Assembly (NCBI GenBank): GCA_037447655.1
Contig: JBBHKE010000350.1
Span: forward strand, 27,501 to 46,363
Length of the DNA stretch: 18,863 nt
Reading direction: 5' to 3'
Source of the DNA: Zygnema cylindricum
Lineage: Eukaryota > Streptophyta > Zygnematophyceae > Zygnematales > Zygnemataceae
The notes under the pieces are model-generated. The model did no database searches. It had not been told where the DNA came from and saw nothing but the letters and a program-made list of their open reading frames with translations. Each line of letters opens with the position of its first letter. Positions within the stretch are counted from its first letter, which is position 1. Below are positions 9,702 through 17,811 of the stretch, piece by piece. The position numbers and the translations under genes were made by a program.

Positions 9702-10308
9702 CTGCACAGTGGTGGGCCCCACACGTGGCAGTCAGCGGTAGGGCCACGCAGGCAAATCGGGGGGGCGCGAAGGGGGTGGCGGGAGTGGGGGGGCAGAGAG
9801 GTATCTTGTCTTTTTGCGAATGTTACGCAGCCTCAAAGATCTGGTTTCATCGTATTACAGAGACATAAGATGCCAAAAATTTAGGCTTACCCAGGATTCA
9901 TTTTGAATTTTAGATTTGGGCTCATGGTCTGATATCAATTTCATTTTTCAAAACGGAATTAATTCGGAACTTTTATTCGCTAACATTCTTTTGGTACGAC
10001 AGGCGCATCATTTTGTGCACAATTCTTACACACCAAAACGGTTAAAAGCTAAAAAATAAAAGACAATTAAAAAAAACCCAAGTCCAATTGAAGCCCAGGA
10101 AGAGAAAAAAAACGGCCGGGAACAAAGAGATTTATCTACCTATCTATAATTCCCCCGACAGAAAAAAAAATACTATAATAATAATAAATAATTAAACGAA
10201 AAAATCAATCCACAATTCCTTTCCATAAAAACAGCAAAGTCACAAGGACCTCATACAACTGCGGGTTGAGGTGGAGAAGGGTGAAGGGGGTGTGGGGAGA
10301 CGCCTGAC
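9702..10308 (-). other. Copy B intron between domain 1 and domain 2
   Basis: The minus strand begins with GTCAGG directly after codon AAG and ends with a strongly pyrimidine-rich tract and TGTGCAG. Length about 607 bp, phase 0. If spliced, the two kinase-like domains form one tandem protein. If not, domain 1 reads on to a stop at 10240 and domain 2 needs its own promoter, of which I see no sign. Confidence 0.45.
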
Positions 10309-11019
10309 CTTCCCTTTGGCTTTTTCGGCAATTTTGCTGGTTTTCGCTGCAATTTCCTCCATGGATGGCGGATCTTCATCGTTTCCACACGTGTCAGCCA
10401 CCAGAAGGAGTTCTCTCATTAGATCACGTTCTGTCTCGAAATGGTCGCCCAGATCCGCTGCAGAGATGGCATTGATACGCCGCAGTGGTTTCTCCACCAT
10501 TTCTTTCAGAAAACGGCCAAAACTGCAAGTTGCACTGTCGGATCCATGTGGGAAGTAAACAACCTTGCTGTTCCTGTCGTTATCGAAGAATACAAGGGAA
10601 GGATCTATACAAACAATACCAATTCGTCTGGCCAAATGAGCAGCTGCAGATGCCACCTCGTCCGCTATCCGACAGAAGTCCGTCGATGTCAGTACATTGT
10701 GTTCTATATTGTCTTTTACATACCACAAATTTCCTCCCTCGACCATAATGCTTCTAGAGATGTGACACCAGCCTATGACCTTTGCCACGTGGGGATGCCT
10801 GACACTGTACATCTGCTGTGCGATATTTGCCACGTCATCATCACATCCTAAAACATGGACCGCCACCTTTCTGAACTCAAACATCCCCTGGTAGACTTCC
10901 CAAGGCTTCTCACATAGCTTTCTTTCACAGGCGCTTTTTACTTCTTCGGTAGAAAGAGTTCGCAGCGCGCCAAGAAAATAACCCCAAATTTCCCTTTCTA
11001 CCTTCTTCTCCTTCCACAT
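10309..11019 (-). CDS. Copy B, domain 1: kinase-like (pseudokinase) exon
   Basis: Unbroken frame. The start chosen is the Met at 11017-11019, conserved in copy A; the frame is open upstream to about 11145 without an ATG. From that Met: TLSTEEVKSACE (residues ~21-32), VYQGMFEF, VAVHVLG (VAVK with the lysine changed to histidine, ~52-58), HPHVAKVIGWC (~75-85), NLWYVKDNI, CRIADEVASAAAHLA, IDPSLVFFDND (a shortened catalytic loop lacking HRD and the loop lysine), SFGRFLKEMVEKPL, then a helical tail LMRELLLVADTC...SMEEIAAKTSKIAEKAKGK. No DFG. Best relatives by pattern are U-box-type/RLK plant kinases; no U-box or USP domain is visible. Inferred role: a non-catalytic kinase-fold binding or regulatory module, like the pseudokinase units of plant tandem-kinase proteins. 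Confidence 0.7.
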
Positions 11020-11447
11020 TCTTGAAAGCCAGGCTATGGTGGGCGAGGCGAGCAGCAAATGGGTATGCGGGGAAGGAGAGAGACAGGAAAGGCGCAGAGA
11101 AGACACCCTAATTTCGCTTTCTTGCTTCGCTGGTTTTACTTTCACAATCTTGAACTCGAAGGCGTCTCATTTTTTTATTATCTTGAAACTTAGTTCTGGT
11201 TTGCAGGTTTTACTAGAGGGCAGTAAAAATTCGTATTTTATTAAATTAGAGTATAATACAGAGAGCACGAAGCATATGAAATTCTTGCGTCACATAGACG
11301 TCTTTTTCGGAGAAATCGTCTCTTAATAAAGAACAGAAATAAATAAAGGAGGGATGAAATATGTAAGTGAGTGGGGAGGAGGGGGAAAAGGTAAAAGAAG
11401 GATTACAGAATAATGAGTTTTGGTCCAAAGAGAAGGTAATGCATCAA

Positions 11448-11475
11448 TGACGTCATCAAATATAAGATGATGTCA
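11448..11475. promoter_or_regulatory. Paired TGACGTCA / TGATGTCA sites upstream of copy B
   Basis: TGACGTCA (11448-11455) and TGATGTCA (11468-11475) around an ATATAAG core, about 300 bp upstream of the copy B open frame. Spacing is 12 bp here and 11 bp in copy A. The neighbouring sequence (gagttttggtccaaag, just before) is also kept. A candidate bZIP-responsive promoter; not demonstrated. Confidence 0.45.
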
Positions 11476-11935
11476 GCAATAGTACAGATTATGTCACTGG
11501 AAGAACCAGAAACAGAAGGACACCATTTGGCAGGAGGATATGGGAGGGTAGGAGCGACGGGCAGGGAAGAGGGGAGGGGAGACGGGAGAGAGAGAGGCTC
11601 ATGGCGGATTGTGCCAGTTGTGACAAGAAATTAGGAAAAGGAAATCGAATCGGAAATTAGGGCAGCTTCCGTACATCTGAGGTGAGGTACGGAAGAAACA
11701 GAACAGTACAGCGGCTGTCGCTACAGTGCTGTACGACAGAAGTATTAAACATTTTTCCGGCAGTCATGAGCGTTTACCTTTGCGATCGACCGTTGGATTC
11801 TTCCTTCCGGACAAGAAATTGAAAAGCTGACGGTCATTCCTTTTCGATCGTGAAGTCAGAAAACTTGTGTTGCGAAAGAAGCTCGTTGAATACCAGAAAA
11901 GATTCAACAGTTTTCTAGAATGGTACAGTTCAGTA

Positions 11936-12147
11936 CACCGCCAATCGTTATTAGCGTGTAAGTTTTTTTAGCGTATACGAATAATTAGCTTGGTTTACGC
12001 TAATTAGGAATTTGAAAATTTTCGAAGAAATCGTGTATTCTAATTAGGAATTAGGTTTTTTTAATAGTGTTTATAATTCTATTTGAGAATAATAAAAAAA
12101 AAGCGGGACGGAATTAGCGTACACAACGCTAATAATGATTGGCGGTG
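11936..12147. mobile_element. Small inverted-repeat element (MITE-like), copy 2
   Basis: Left end CACCGCCAATCGTTATTAGC and right end, inverted, CACCGCCAATCATTATTAGC: 19 of 20 bases agree. Both ends are bordered by TA (11934-11935, 12148-12149). The interior is AT-rich with a repeated CTAATTAGGAATT word and no coding capacity. It sits at the same place relative to copy B as copy 1 does to copy A. Confidence 0.75.
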
Positions 12148-12149
12148 TA

Positions 12150-13510
12150 CAGTACTAGACCAAACTTCTCGGCTAGGATATTGTCGGTGTGATGGGGTAC
12201 GGTAAAGTACAGTTCGCGGCATTTCAAACGTCAAAGTTCAAGCCGTGGAAATTTTTATGTTGTCGGTGACGTATGAGGTGTCGGATTTACACGTTCGAAA
12301 TGATAAAAAATTAAAAACTGTTCTTGTCTGTATTTTAGCCAGTCTACGGTAAATATCTGATCTCTTAGGACGTGTCGGTGCGCCTAGGCTGCTGTCAGGG
12401 TGGCCAATGAGCAGTGCTGTACGTGGCCAGGCACAGGCGCTCCGACAGCCCCTCTGTATTGTCGCCGATCACAGATGTCAATTCTTCTACAGTGTAGATG
12501 TTGGCCGTACAGCTCATTTTTAGTGCGGTCTGTAACTCCGCACAAAAAGGGTTAAACATTGACTAAATTTCTCGCAACTCAAAAGTCAAAATTTTATTTT
12601 GTCTTCAACAGTTTGGGCGCGTCGCCAAGCTCGCAAGAATTAGAGACTGCAGGCGATGCCACAGGCTGGCCAAAGTGCCAAAGCACACATACGTCCAAAA
12701 CCTATCCGATTTTCAACTCAGCGTACACGTAAGCCAGCACCTCATTCGCCGCCGGCAACAAAGGCAGGAAAGTCTTGACTTTGACTCTTGCCTGCCGCTC
12801 AAAGAGTACCGTACCCTAATGGACCGACAACAGTTCAGGTGCACCGACAAGATAGAAAGCGTTCATGCCATAGTTCAAAAGTAGGCGCTTTTATGGTAGG
12901 CCTTTGGTCGGCGCCTTTATCGTAAGTTGTGTTTTGGGCTTTTCATGTGATCTTCTTAGATCGCTACTTTGATCGAAGACCGTCCGATCTTATGAATCTG
13001 ACGGTGTATTTTAGAGTATTTGGTCCGATTGTTTTAATTGGTCCAATATATGGTCCGAATGTTTTAATTGGTCCGAATAGGTCCGAATTTTTGCGTACAA
13101 TAGGCATATTGTATGGGCCTACTTTCACCTACTTTTGAACTGAACTTCATACTTCTTGAGCTGGTCCGGGTACAAATGCATCCAAATTTTGTATTCTGCC
13201 GTATACCGTAGTTAACAACCGACGGGCCTGCGTGGCAAACATCTTGAAAAGAAAATTGTCAACGATAAATCCTGCCACGTCAGCAGCCACGTATCGAACA
13301 TCTGCTGCATCAATCAGTGGAGGTCGCCATCCGGTACCCGAATCCGTATCCGATCCGTACCCTGTCGCACGCGTCGGATCCCGAATGGATTCGGCTGCAA
13401 AATTTTGGGGGCCGGCCGGATTCGGCCGGGTGATTCAAAAAAAAAAAAACAAATTTGGGAACGGCCGGGTAACCAAAAAACAGAAAAATTGAATGTTTCG
13501 TAGGTACGTT
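12150..13510. other. Non-coding interval, no gene recognised
   Basis: Short open frames (for example 12675-12884) match nothing I recognise. The only structure noted is the GGTCCGAA cluster listed separately and a short GGCCGG-rich patch near 13410-13470. Confidence 0.4.
13021..13095 (+). repeat. GGTCCGA short tandem cluster
   Basis: GGTCCGATTGTTTTAATT and GGTCCGAATGTTTTAATT recur 33 bp apart, with further GGTCCAA, GGTCCGAA and GGTCCGAA words, giving five in about 70 bp. Origin unknown. Confidence 0.6.
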
Positions 13511-13632
13511 CCACTACAATACTGTACACTACGTGAATCGCTATTAGCGTTAAGAAATAACTAGTGTAAAAAAACAATTAGTGCTATTAAATCTAAATCG
13601 GGTACAAGGCTTTGCGCCAAAAAAAAACTTAG

Positions 13633-14209
13633 GGTGAAGTTCCATTAGACGAAAAGTGAGGAATTTTACAGAAATTCGGACCTCTCCGTACTATGCCGTA
13701 CTTCCTATTTTGTTTTTATGCGGAAAACAACATTACAGAGAATCTTGCTAATATTCTCCAAAATTCTGGGAGTTAACAACGACCGTTGGATGTTTTTTCG
13801 CGAAGCATTTTCGCCGAAAGTTTCTGTAATTGGTGATGTACCTCGCGAGGTACATCACCAATTACAGAAAAAATTGAGCCGCGACACGTTGGATAATAAG
13901 CATACGTGTCAAAATGGCAACCAACGGAAATCAAAAAATTTTGCACACGATATACGCATTGAAAACCCTAAAAAAAATACAAACGAAAAGTCGTAACGCA
14001 ATTTCGTCACACTGTTTCTGTTAGCGCCCATTCGTCACACTATTTCTGGCAAAGCTCATCACGCGAAAAAAGAGGAAACCTAAAAAAATGATGTACAGTA
14101 GTATCTGACAAGGCGTTTACGGAGAGTACCAATGTTGTGTTGCACGATGACCTGGTACGCACGTGCATGGTACGCAAATGAAGATTTTTGGTCGGTGTGA
14201 AAGTCATTG
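13633..14209 (+). repeat. 577-bp direct repeat, first copy
   Basis: Matches 14817-15393 over its whole length with no indel and one difference that I can find (A at 13763, T at 14947). It contains a 50-bp palindrome and a TTCGTCACACTGTTTCTG / TTCGTCACACTATTTCTG pair near 14006-14048. A 92-codon frame runs through it but crosses the palindrome and is not credible as a protein. Confidence 0.9.
13821..13870. repeat. 50-bp perfect palindrome
   Basis: Two 25-bp arms with no spacer, centred on TCGCGA at 13845/13846; the outer ends are TTTCTGTAATTGG and its complement. It can fold into a cruciform or hairpin. Possibly a transposase-binding or fold-back structure of the element. Confidence 0.9.
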
Positions 14210-14815
14210 CCTTTTTTGAATCGCTGCCATTTTCCAACTTACCCTGCGGAATTATACAATCGTGTCATAGCCCATTTTAAGGAGTTAATAATAGAAAAGA
14301 GTAAAGCTTCTTTCCCCTAGCCTTTTTCGTGTCATTCGCTTACACGTACCTCCCTACACATGAACTATACATAGGAACCTCATATAGCCTTAAGGAGGAA
14401 GTGTTATCAAATGAGGTGACTCGACGTACACGCGCCCATTTGGCGCGTCGCACAACTGTACCCTTCGCGTATTCTCGTATGTGTGGGTTCGCACGTGTGT
14501 GTGCTGGTCACAATCCGTCGTCGATGTGCTCCCTCGCGCGATGACGATCGTCAGATGCATCGCTAAGAGTGCATCTTTGCGAACCCGTCAACCAAGTCAA
14601 CGAACTCACTTTGGCGGGTCGCGCAACCTGTGGCACCAAACCCGGACGCACGTCCCACTGTGCAGTTATATCTACGATCATACCGCCAGCCGTTGACGTC
14701 ATGGGAATCACATAACCCATCGGAAGTTCAGTCAACGACCGGCAGATAATCCGACGGCAGAAAAATACAAAATAATCACTTCTTTAGACTGTCCTGTTAC
14801 TCTGGTACTCTGTTA
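14210..14815. other. CpG-rich interval between the two 577-bp repeats
   Basis: From about 14400 to 14700 this stretch is notably rich in CG dinucleotides compared with the AT-rich flanks. It has a hairpin (ACGCGCC 14430-14436 with GGCGCGT 14442-14448) and two related words, TTTGGCGCGTCGCACAAC and TTTGGCGGGTCGCGCAAC, about 170 bp apart. No recognisable gene. Confidence 0.5.
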
Positions 14816-14816
14816 A

Positions 14817-15393
14817 GGTGAAGTTCCATTAGACGAAAAGTGAGGAATTTTACAGAAATTCGGACCTCTCCGTACTATGCCGTACTTCCTATTTTGTTTT
14901 TATGCGGAAAACAACATTACAGAGAATCTTGCTAATATTCTCCAAATTTCTGGGAGTTAACAACGACCGTTGGATGTTTTTTCGCGAAGCATTTTCGCCG
15001 AAAGTTTCTGTAATTGGTGATGTACCTCGCGAGGTACATCACCAATTACAGAAAAAATTGAGCCGCGACACGTTGGATAATAAGCATACGTGTCAAAATG
15101 GCAACCAACGGAAATCAAAAAATTTTGCACACGATATACGCATTGAAAACCCTAAAAAAAATACAAACGAAAAGTCGTAACGCAATTTCGTCACACTGTT
15201 TCTGTTAGCGCCCATTCGTCACACTATTTCTGGCAAAGCTCATCACGCGAAAAAAGAGGAAACCTAAAAAAATGATGTACAGTAGTATCTGACAAGGCGT
15301 TTACGGAGAGTACCAATGTTGTGTTGCACGATGACCTGGTACGCACGTGCATGGTACGCAAATGAAGATTTTTGGTCGGTGTGAAAGTCATTG
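14817..15393 (+). repeat. 577-bp direct repeat, second copy
   Basis: Near-identical to 13633-14209. Preceded by TTA and followed by about 150 bp that end in the right terminal inverted repeat of the PIF/Harbinger-like element. Confidence 0.9.
15005..15054. repeat. 50-bp perfect palindrome, second copy
   Basis: Same 25-bp arms as at 13821-13870, centred at 15029/15030; no mismatch in either copy. Confidence 0.9.
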
Positions 15394-15490
15394 ACGATTT
15401 TTAATATCCGATATTGACTTACGTGGTACCACTAAATTTCAAGCACGTGGATTACAGACTCTGCGCAATGGAACTTCGTTCAAAATATAG

Positions 15491-15524
15491 CATTCTGTAA
15501 TGCTGTCCGTACAATTACAGAATG
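15491..15524. repeat. Subterminal hairpin of the PIF/Harbinger-like element
   Basis: CATTCTGTAAT (15491-15501) pairs with ATTACAGAATG (15514-15524), 12-base spacer. Its stem shares the TTCTGTAAT word with the arms of the 50-bp palindromes, suggesting a repeated recognition motif. Confidence 0.75.
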
Positions 15525-15837
15525 TCCTAATGGAACTTCACCCTTACTCTAATTTATTCATAACTGTGATTTAACTGTAGTGGCCTTAGCCCGTGTTCAC
15601 ATAGTGGACGTTTGAACAAGTGAGAACAGGTTTGAGTAATTTTCCGCCGTCTTTATTACTGAGAATCAAATCTAAGTACACTTTTCGTGTCGACGCACTC
15701 ACTTTCGCGTGTCGACGCCTTTATGTGGCACACTTTTTGTACCATTGTACTAAATAACGAGCAATTTCAGTACGAAATGACGCATTTTGTACATTACACT
15801 ATTTAAAAACTCTCCAAATTAGAGTTGTTAACGCTAA

Positions 15838-15965
15838 CTCCACAGTACCTACATTAACGTAAAAAAGTAATTAACGCTCTTAATTTTGTTTTAGGTTCAA
15901 GGGTCAAAATTTGGGGGCACCGAATTAGCGTAATTAACGCTAATAGCTATTCAGTGTGTAGTGTC
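15838..15965. mobile_element. Small inverted-repeat element (MITE-like), copy 4, diverged
   Basis: The right end, inverted, reads GACACTACACACTGAATAGC then TATTAGCG, matching the family. The interior word TTTTAGGTTCAAGGG is paralleled by TTTTAGGTCCAATTGG in copy 5. The left end (CAGTACCTACATTAACG) is poorly kept, so the boundary is approximate. Confidence 0.45.
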
Positions 15966-16630
15966 CATACTTACAACAAAATTATACTTTGTAGTCTTGG
16001 TATCGTGGTCGGTATGAGGGAGATATAACATTAATTCTGTACTTATTCGGGTACAGGAGGACACGGTAGTCGCGAGAAATCGAGTTTCGGTTAACTTTTT
16101 TTTTTGGTTAACGCGTATCGGGTACCGGGTAACAATTTAGGAAGTGTGACAAAAATCGGCCTGATTTCGGGTGTTCAAATTTTGAAAAAAAAAATGTCGA
16201 AGTCGGGTATCTTAAATTTTGCCTTTTGCGACCTCTGCCAATGAGAATCACCAACCGCTCGATGCCACGCGACCCACGACTCCATACACGATGGAATACG
16301 TTTTTTTTTTCTTGTCCCAAACAAATTTCTTGGGCCGGCATTTTATTCGGATATTTTACGCAGTCCTACTTATGGACAACTACGATAACGGTCAACCCGG
16401 TTGACTTAATTGCCTTAAAATATATTTACTATGAAGTTGACGTTTTAAAAAACTTAATTTTCTGACAGAAACGTTTGCGACATTTTTGTTGTCATTTTTC
16501 CTCACACGTGTTTGTTACTTTCAGAATCCAAAAATAATCAAGATTCCCTCGTCAATCCCCCCATCGTATTTTGAATGAATGCCCATCCATGTCAATAAAA
16601 ATGTAAAAATGAAAATAATTGAGGGTGTGT
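15966..16630. other. Non-coding interval, no gene recognised
   Basis: AT-rich, with a poly-A/T patch and cgggtaccgggt near 16120, a word similar to ggtacccgaatcc near 13330. No domain in any frame. Confidence 0.35.
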
Positions 16631-16679
16631 AGAGTTAAGAGAAGGAGAACTAGTGGGAAAGGAGGAAACGAGTAAAAGA

Positions 16680-16796
16680 ATAGAAGGGGGGGGTGTGGGG
16701 GGAAGAGTGTGGAGTGGGAGGGGGTATTTCACAGAGGTAGGGAGATGGGTATAGGTAGGGGTAGAGGTAGGGGTATACGTAGATGTAGGGTTATAG
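16680..16796 (-). repeat. Second CTCTAC/CCCTAC-type simple repeat
   Basis: On the minus strand, CCCTACCTCTACCCCTACC-like units follow a T-rich stretch and run into a C-rich tract. This is the same compound order as at 6895-7210, but inverted, and suggests a shared repeat family or an element carrying it. Confidence 0.55.
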
Positions 16797-16969
16797 ATGG
16801 AGAGGCCATGATAGATCAAAAATAAAGAAAAGACAATAAATGTAGGGGCCAAAAACAAGTAGAGCCAAAGGATATGCAAAAAAAAATATAAGAATAAATG
16901 ACAACAAGAGAAGTCGAGTGGGAAATTTGTCGTCATTTTTTTTTCCAATTGATTATAAGATATACAAAA

Positions 16970-17293
16970 CAAGTGACTTTTATATGAAAAGCGAAGAACC
17001 GCGAAGTGAAACGTCGGTTCAATGTAGTTTAATTCTACTCGTAACTAATGTGGGTAGAAGAGTTACGGTTAAGGAATCTAGAATTCCTCTAAAAATCTTT
17101 TTACGCTATAAGTGGTACGTACAAACTACTAAGAAGTACATAACGTTTCACTAAGTATCTTTCTACACTACGAAAGGCATGTACAAGCCACTACGAATTT
17201 CATGGCACTAAAATAAAGTAAGTGTACTTTCATATTAACGTTTAAGCTTAAAAGGCGTGAATTTAGACATATGCTTTAAGCGAGTTCTCAACA
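16970..17293 (-). mobile_element. Partial Ty1/copia-type LTR (3' LTR)
   Basis: On the minus strand, TGTTGAGAACTCGC begins at 17293, shortly after a polypurine tract (GAGGGGGGG at about 17303-17311) and the RNase H end. That is the canonical order at the 3' end of copia elements, whose LTRs begin TG and often TGTTG. A TATA box, TATAAAA, lies at 16978-16984. The far LTR end and target duplication were not found, so the extent is a minimum. Confidence 0.55.
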
Positions 17294-17324
17294 CTTTCAA
17301 TACCCCCCCTCGATTAAAGCATGG

Positions 17325-17534
17325 CTAGTCACGAAGACCGGCGGTAAAAAGGTGTTTTTGAAGCAAAGGACGAGGGAGAAGTTTGGTGAGGAAATCGACA
17401 AGTTGAGATGTGGCAGCACAATGGGAGAAAGAAACGGTGGCGTCGAGAATTTTATGACAAGTGTGATGAAATTGAATATCAATGTGCTCGGTGCGAGTGT
17501 GATGAATCGCATTCTTCATAAGGGTTAAAGCCAA
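17325..17534 (-). pseudogene. Ty1/copia polyprotein remnant: C-terminal end of RNase H
   Basis: The frame reads LTLMKNAIHHTRTEHIDIQF then HHTCHKILDATV...SQLVDFLTKLLPRP and ends in a stop. This matches the conserved end of copia RNase H: NPVFHARTKHIEI, a middle strand, then QLADIFTKALPRP. Everything upstream (gag, protease, integrase, reverse transcriptase) is missing beyond 17534, so only a 5'-truncated fragment is left. Confidence 0.8.
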
Positions 17535-17541
17535 CAGATAT

Positions 17542-17576
17542 TATTGGTACTTATCGCGATAACACCAGTACCAATA
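17542..17576. repeat. Hairpin with a palindrome in its loop
   Basis: TATTGGTACT (17542-17551) pairs with AGTACCAATA (17567-17576). Overlapping the inner end of the first arm and running into the loop is a perfect 12-bp palindrome TTATCGCGATAA (17551-17562). It lies right at the truncation point of the copia fragment. Confidence 0.65.
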
Positions 17577-17664
17577 CATCGTGCCAATGTATCAATTATT
17601 TGTAAGCCGATAAAAGGGACATATCAGTTATTGGCAAAACCCTAACGATACACGACACTAAATT

Positions 17665-17811
17665 GACACTACTGAAGTTAAACTGTATCTTTATTAGCGC
17701 AAAATGAAATTAATGTTATCATATTATATTTTAGGTCCAATTGGTCGTCATTTAGGGCCGCCGATATAGTGTTACTAACATTAATAACGATTCACGGTTT
17801 ACTGTAGTGTC
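17665..17811. mobile_element. Small inverted-repeat element (MITE-like), copy 5
   Basis: Left end GACACTACTG...TAAACTGTATCTTTATTAGCG; right end, inverted, GACACTACAGTAAACCGTG then AATCGTTATTAATG. This copy shows that the family's inverted repeat may extend outward to GACACTACAGTA, beyond the core CACCGTGAATCGTTATTAGC. Confidence 0.6.

Larger units (their letters stand above)
13632..15543. mobile_element. PIF/Harbinger-like element with TTA target duplication
   Basis: Left end GGGTGAAGTTCCATTAG (13632-13648) and right end CTAATGGAACTTCACCC (15527-15543) are perfect 17-bp inverted repeats. TTA flanks both sides (13629-13631, 15544-15546). A 3-bp TTA/TAA duplication with GGG-initial ends is the hallmark of PIF/Harbinger and Tourist-type elements. 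No transposase is encoded, so it is non-autonomous. Inside, a 577-bp left arm is present twice, separated by a CpG-rich 607-bp stretch. The second arm is also preceded by TTA (14813-14815), so 14816-15543 could be a complete 728-bp element on its own, next to or inside a truncated relative. Confidence 0.75.
13511..15583. mobile_element. Small inverted-repeat element (copy 3) split by a larger insertion
   Basis: Left part 13511-13631 begins CCACTACA and contains CACTACGTGAATCGCTATT with AGCG. The right part, 15547-15583, ends with ATAACTGTGATTTAACTGTA then GTGG; read inverted it starts CCACTACAG and aligns with the right end of copy 5. Removing the 1.9-kb insert and one TTA leaves about 158 bp, close to the ~147 bp of copy 5. 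Confidence 0.55.

Noticed and set aside
13718-13996. Identical 92-codon frame, repeated at 14902-15180
   Set aside because: Identity follows from the 577-bp direct repeat, and the frame crosses a 50-bp palindrome; no transposase or other motif.
16391-16405. GTCAACC C GGTTGAC short palindrome with two TTGAC cores
   Set aside because: Could be paired W-boxes, but no gene is near and such a short palindrome is expected by chance in 18 kb.
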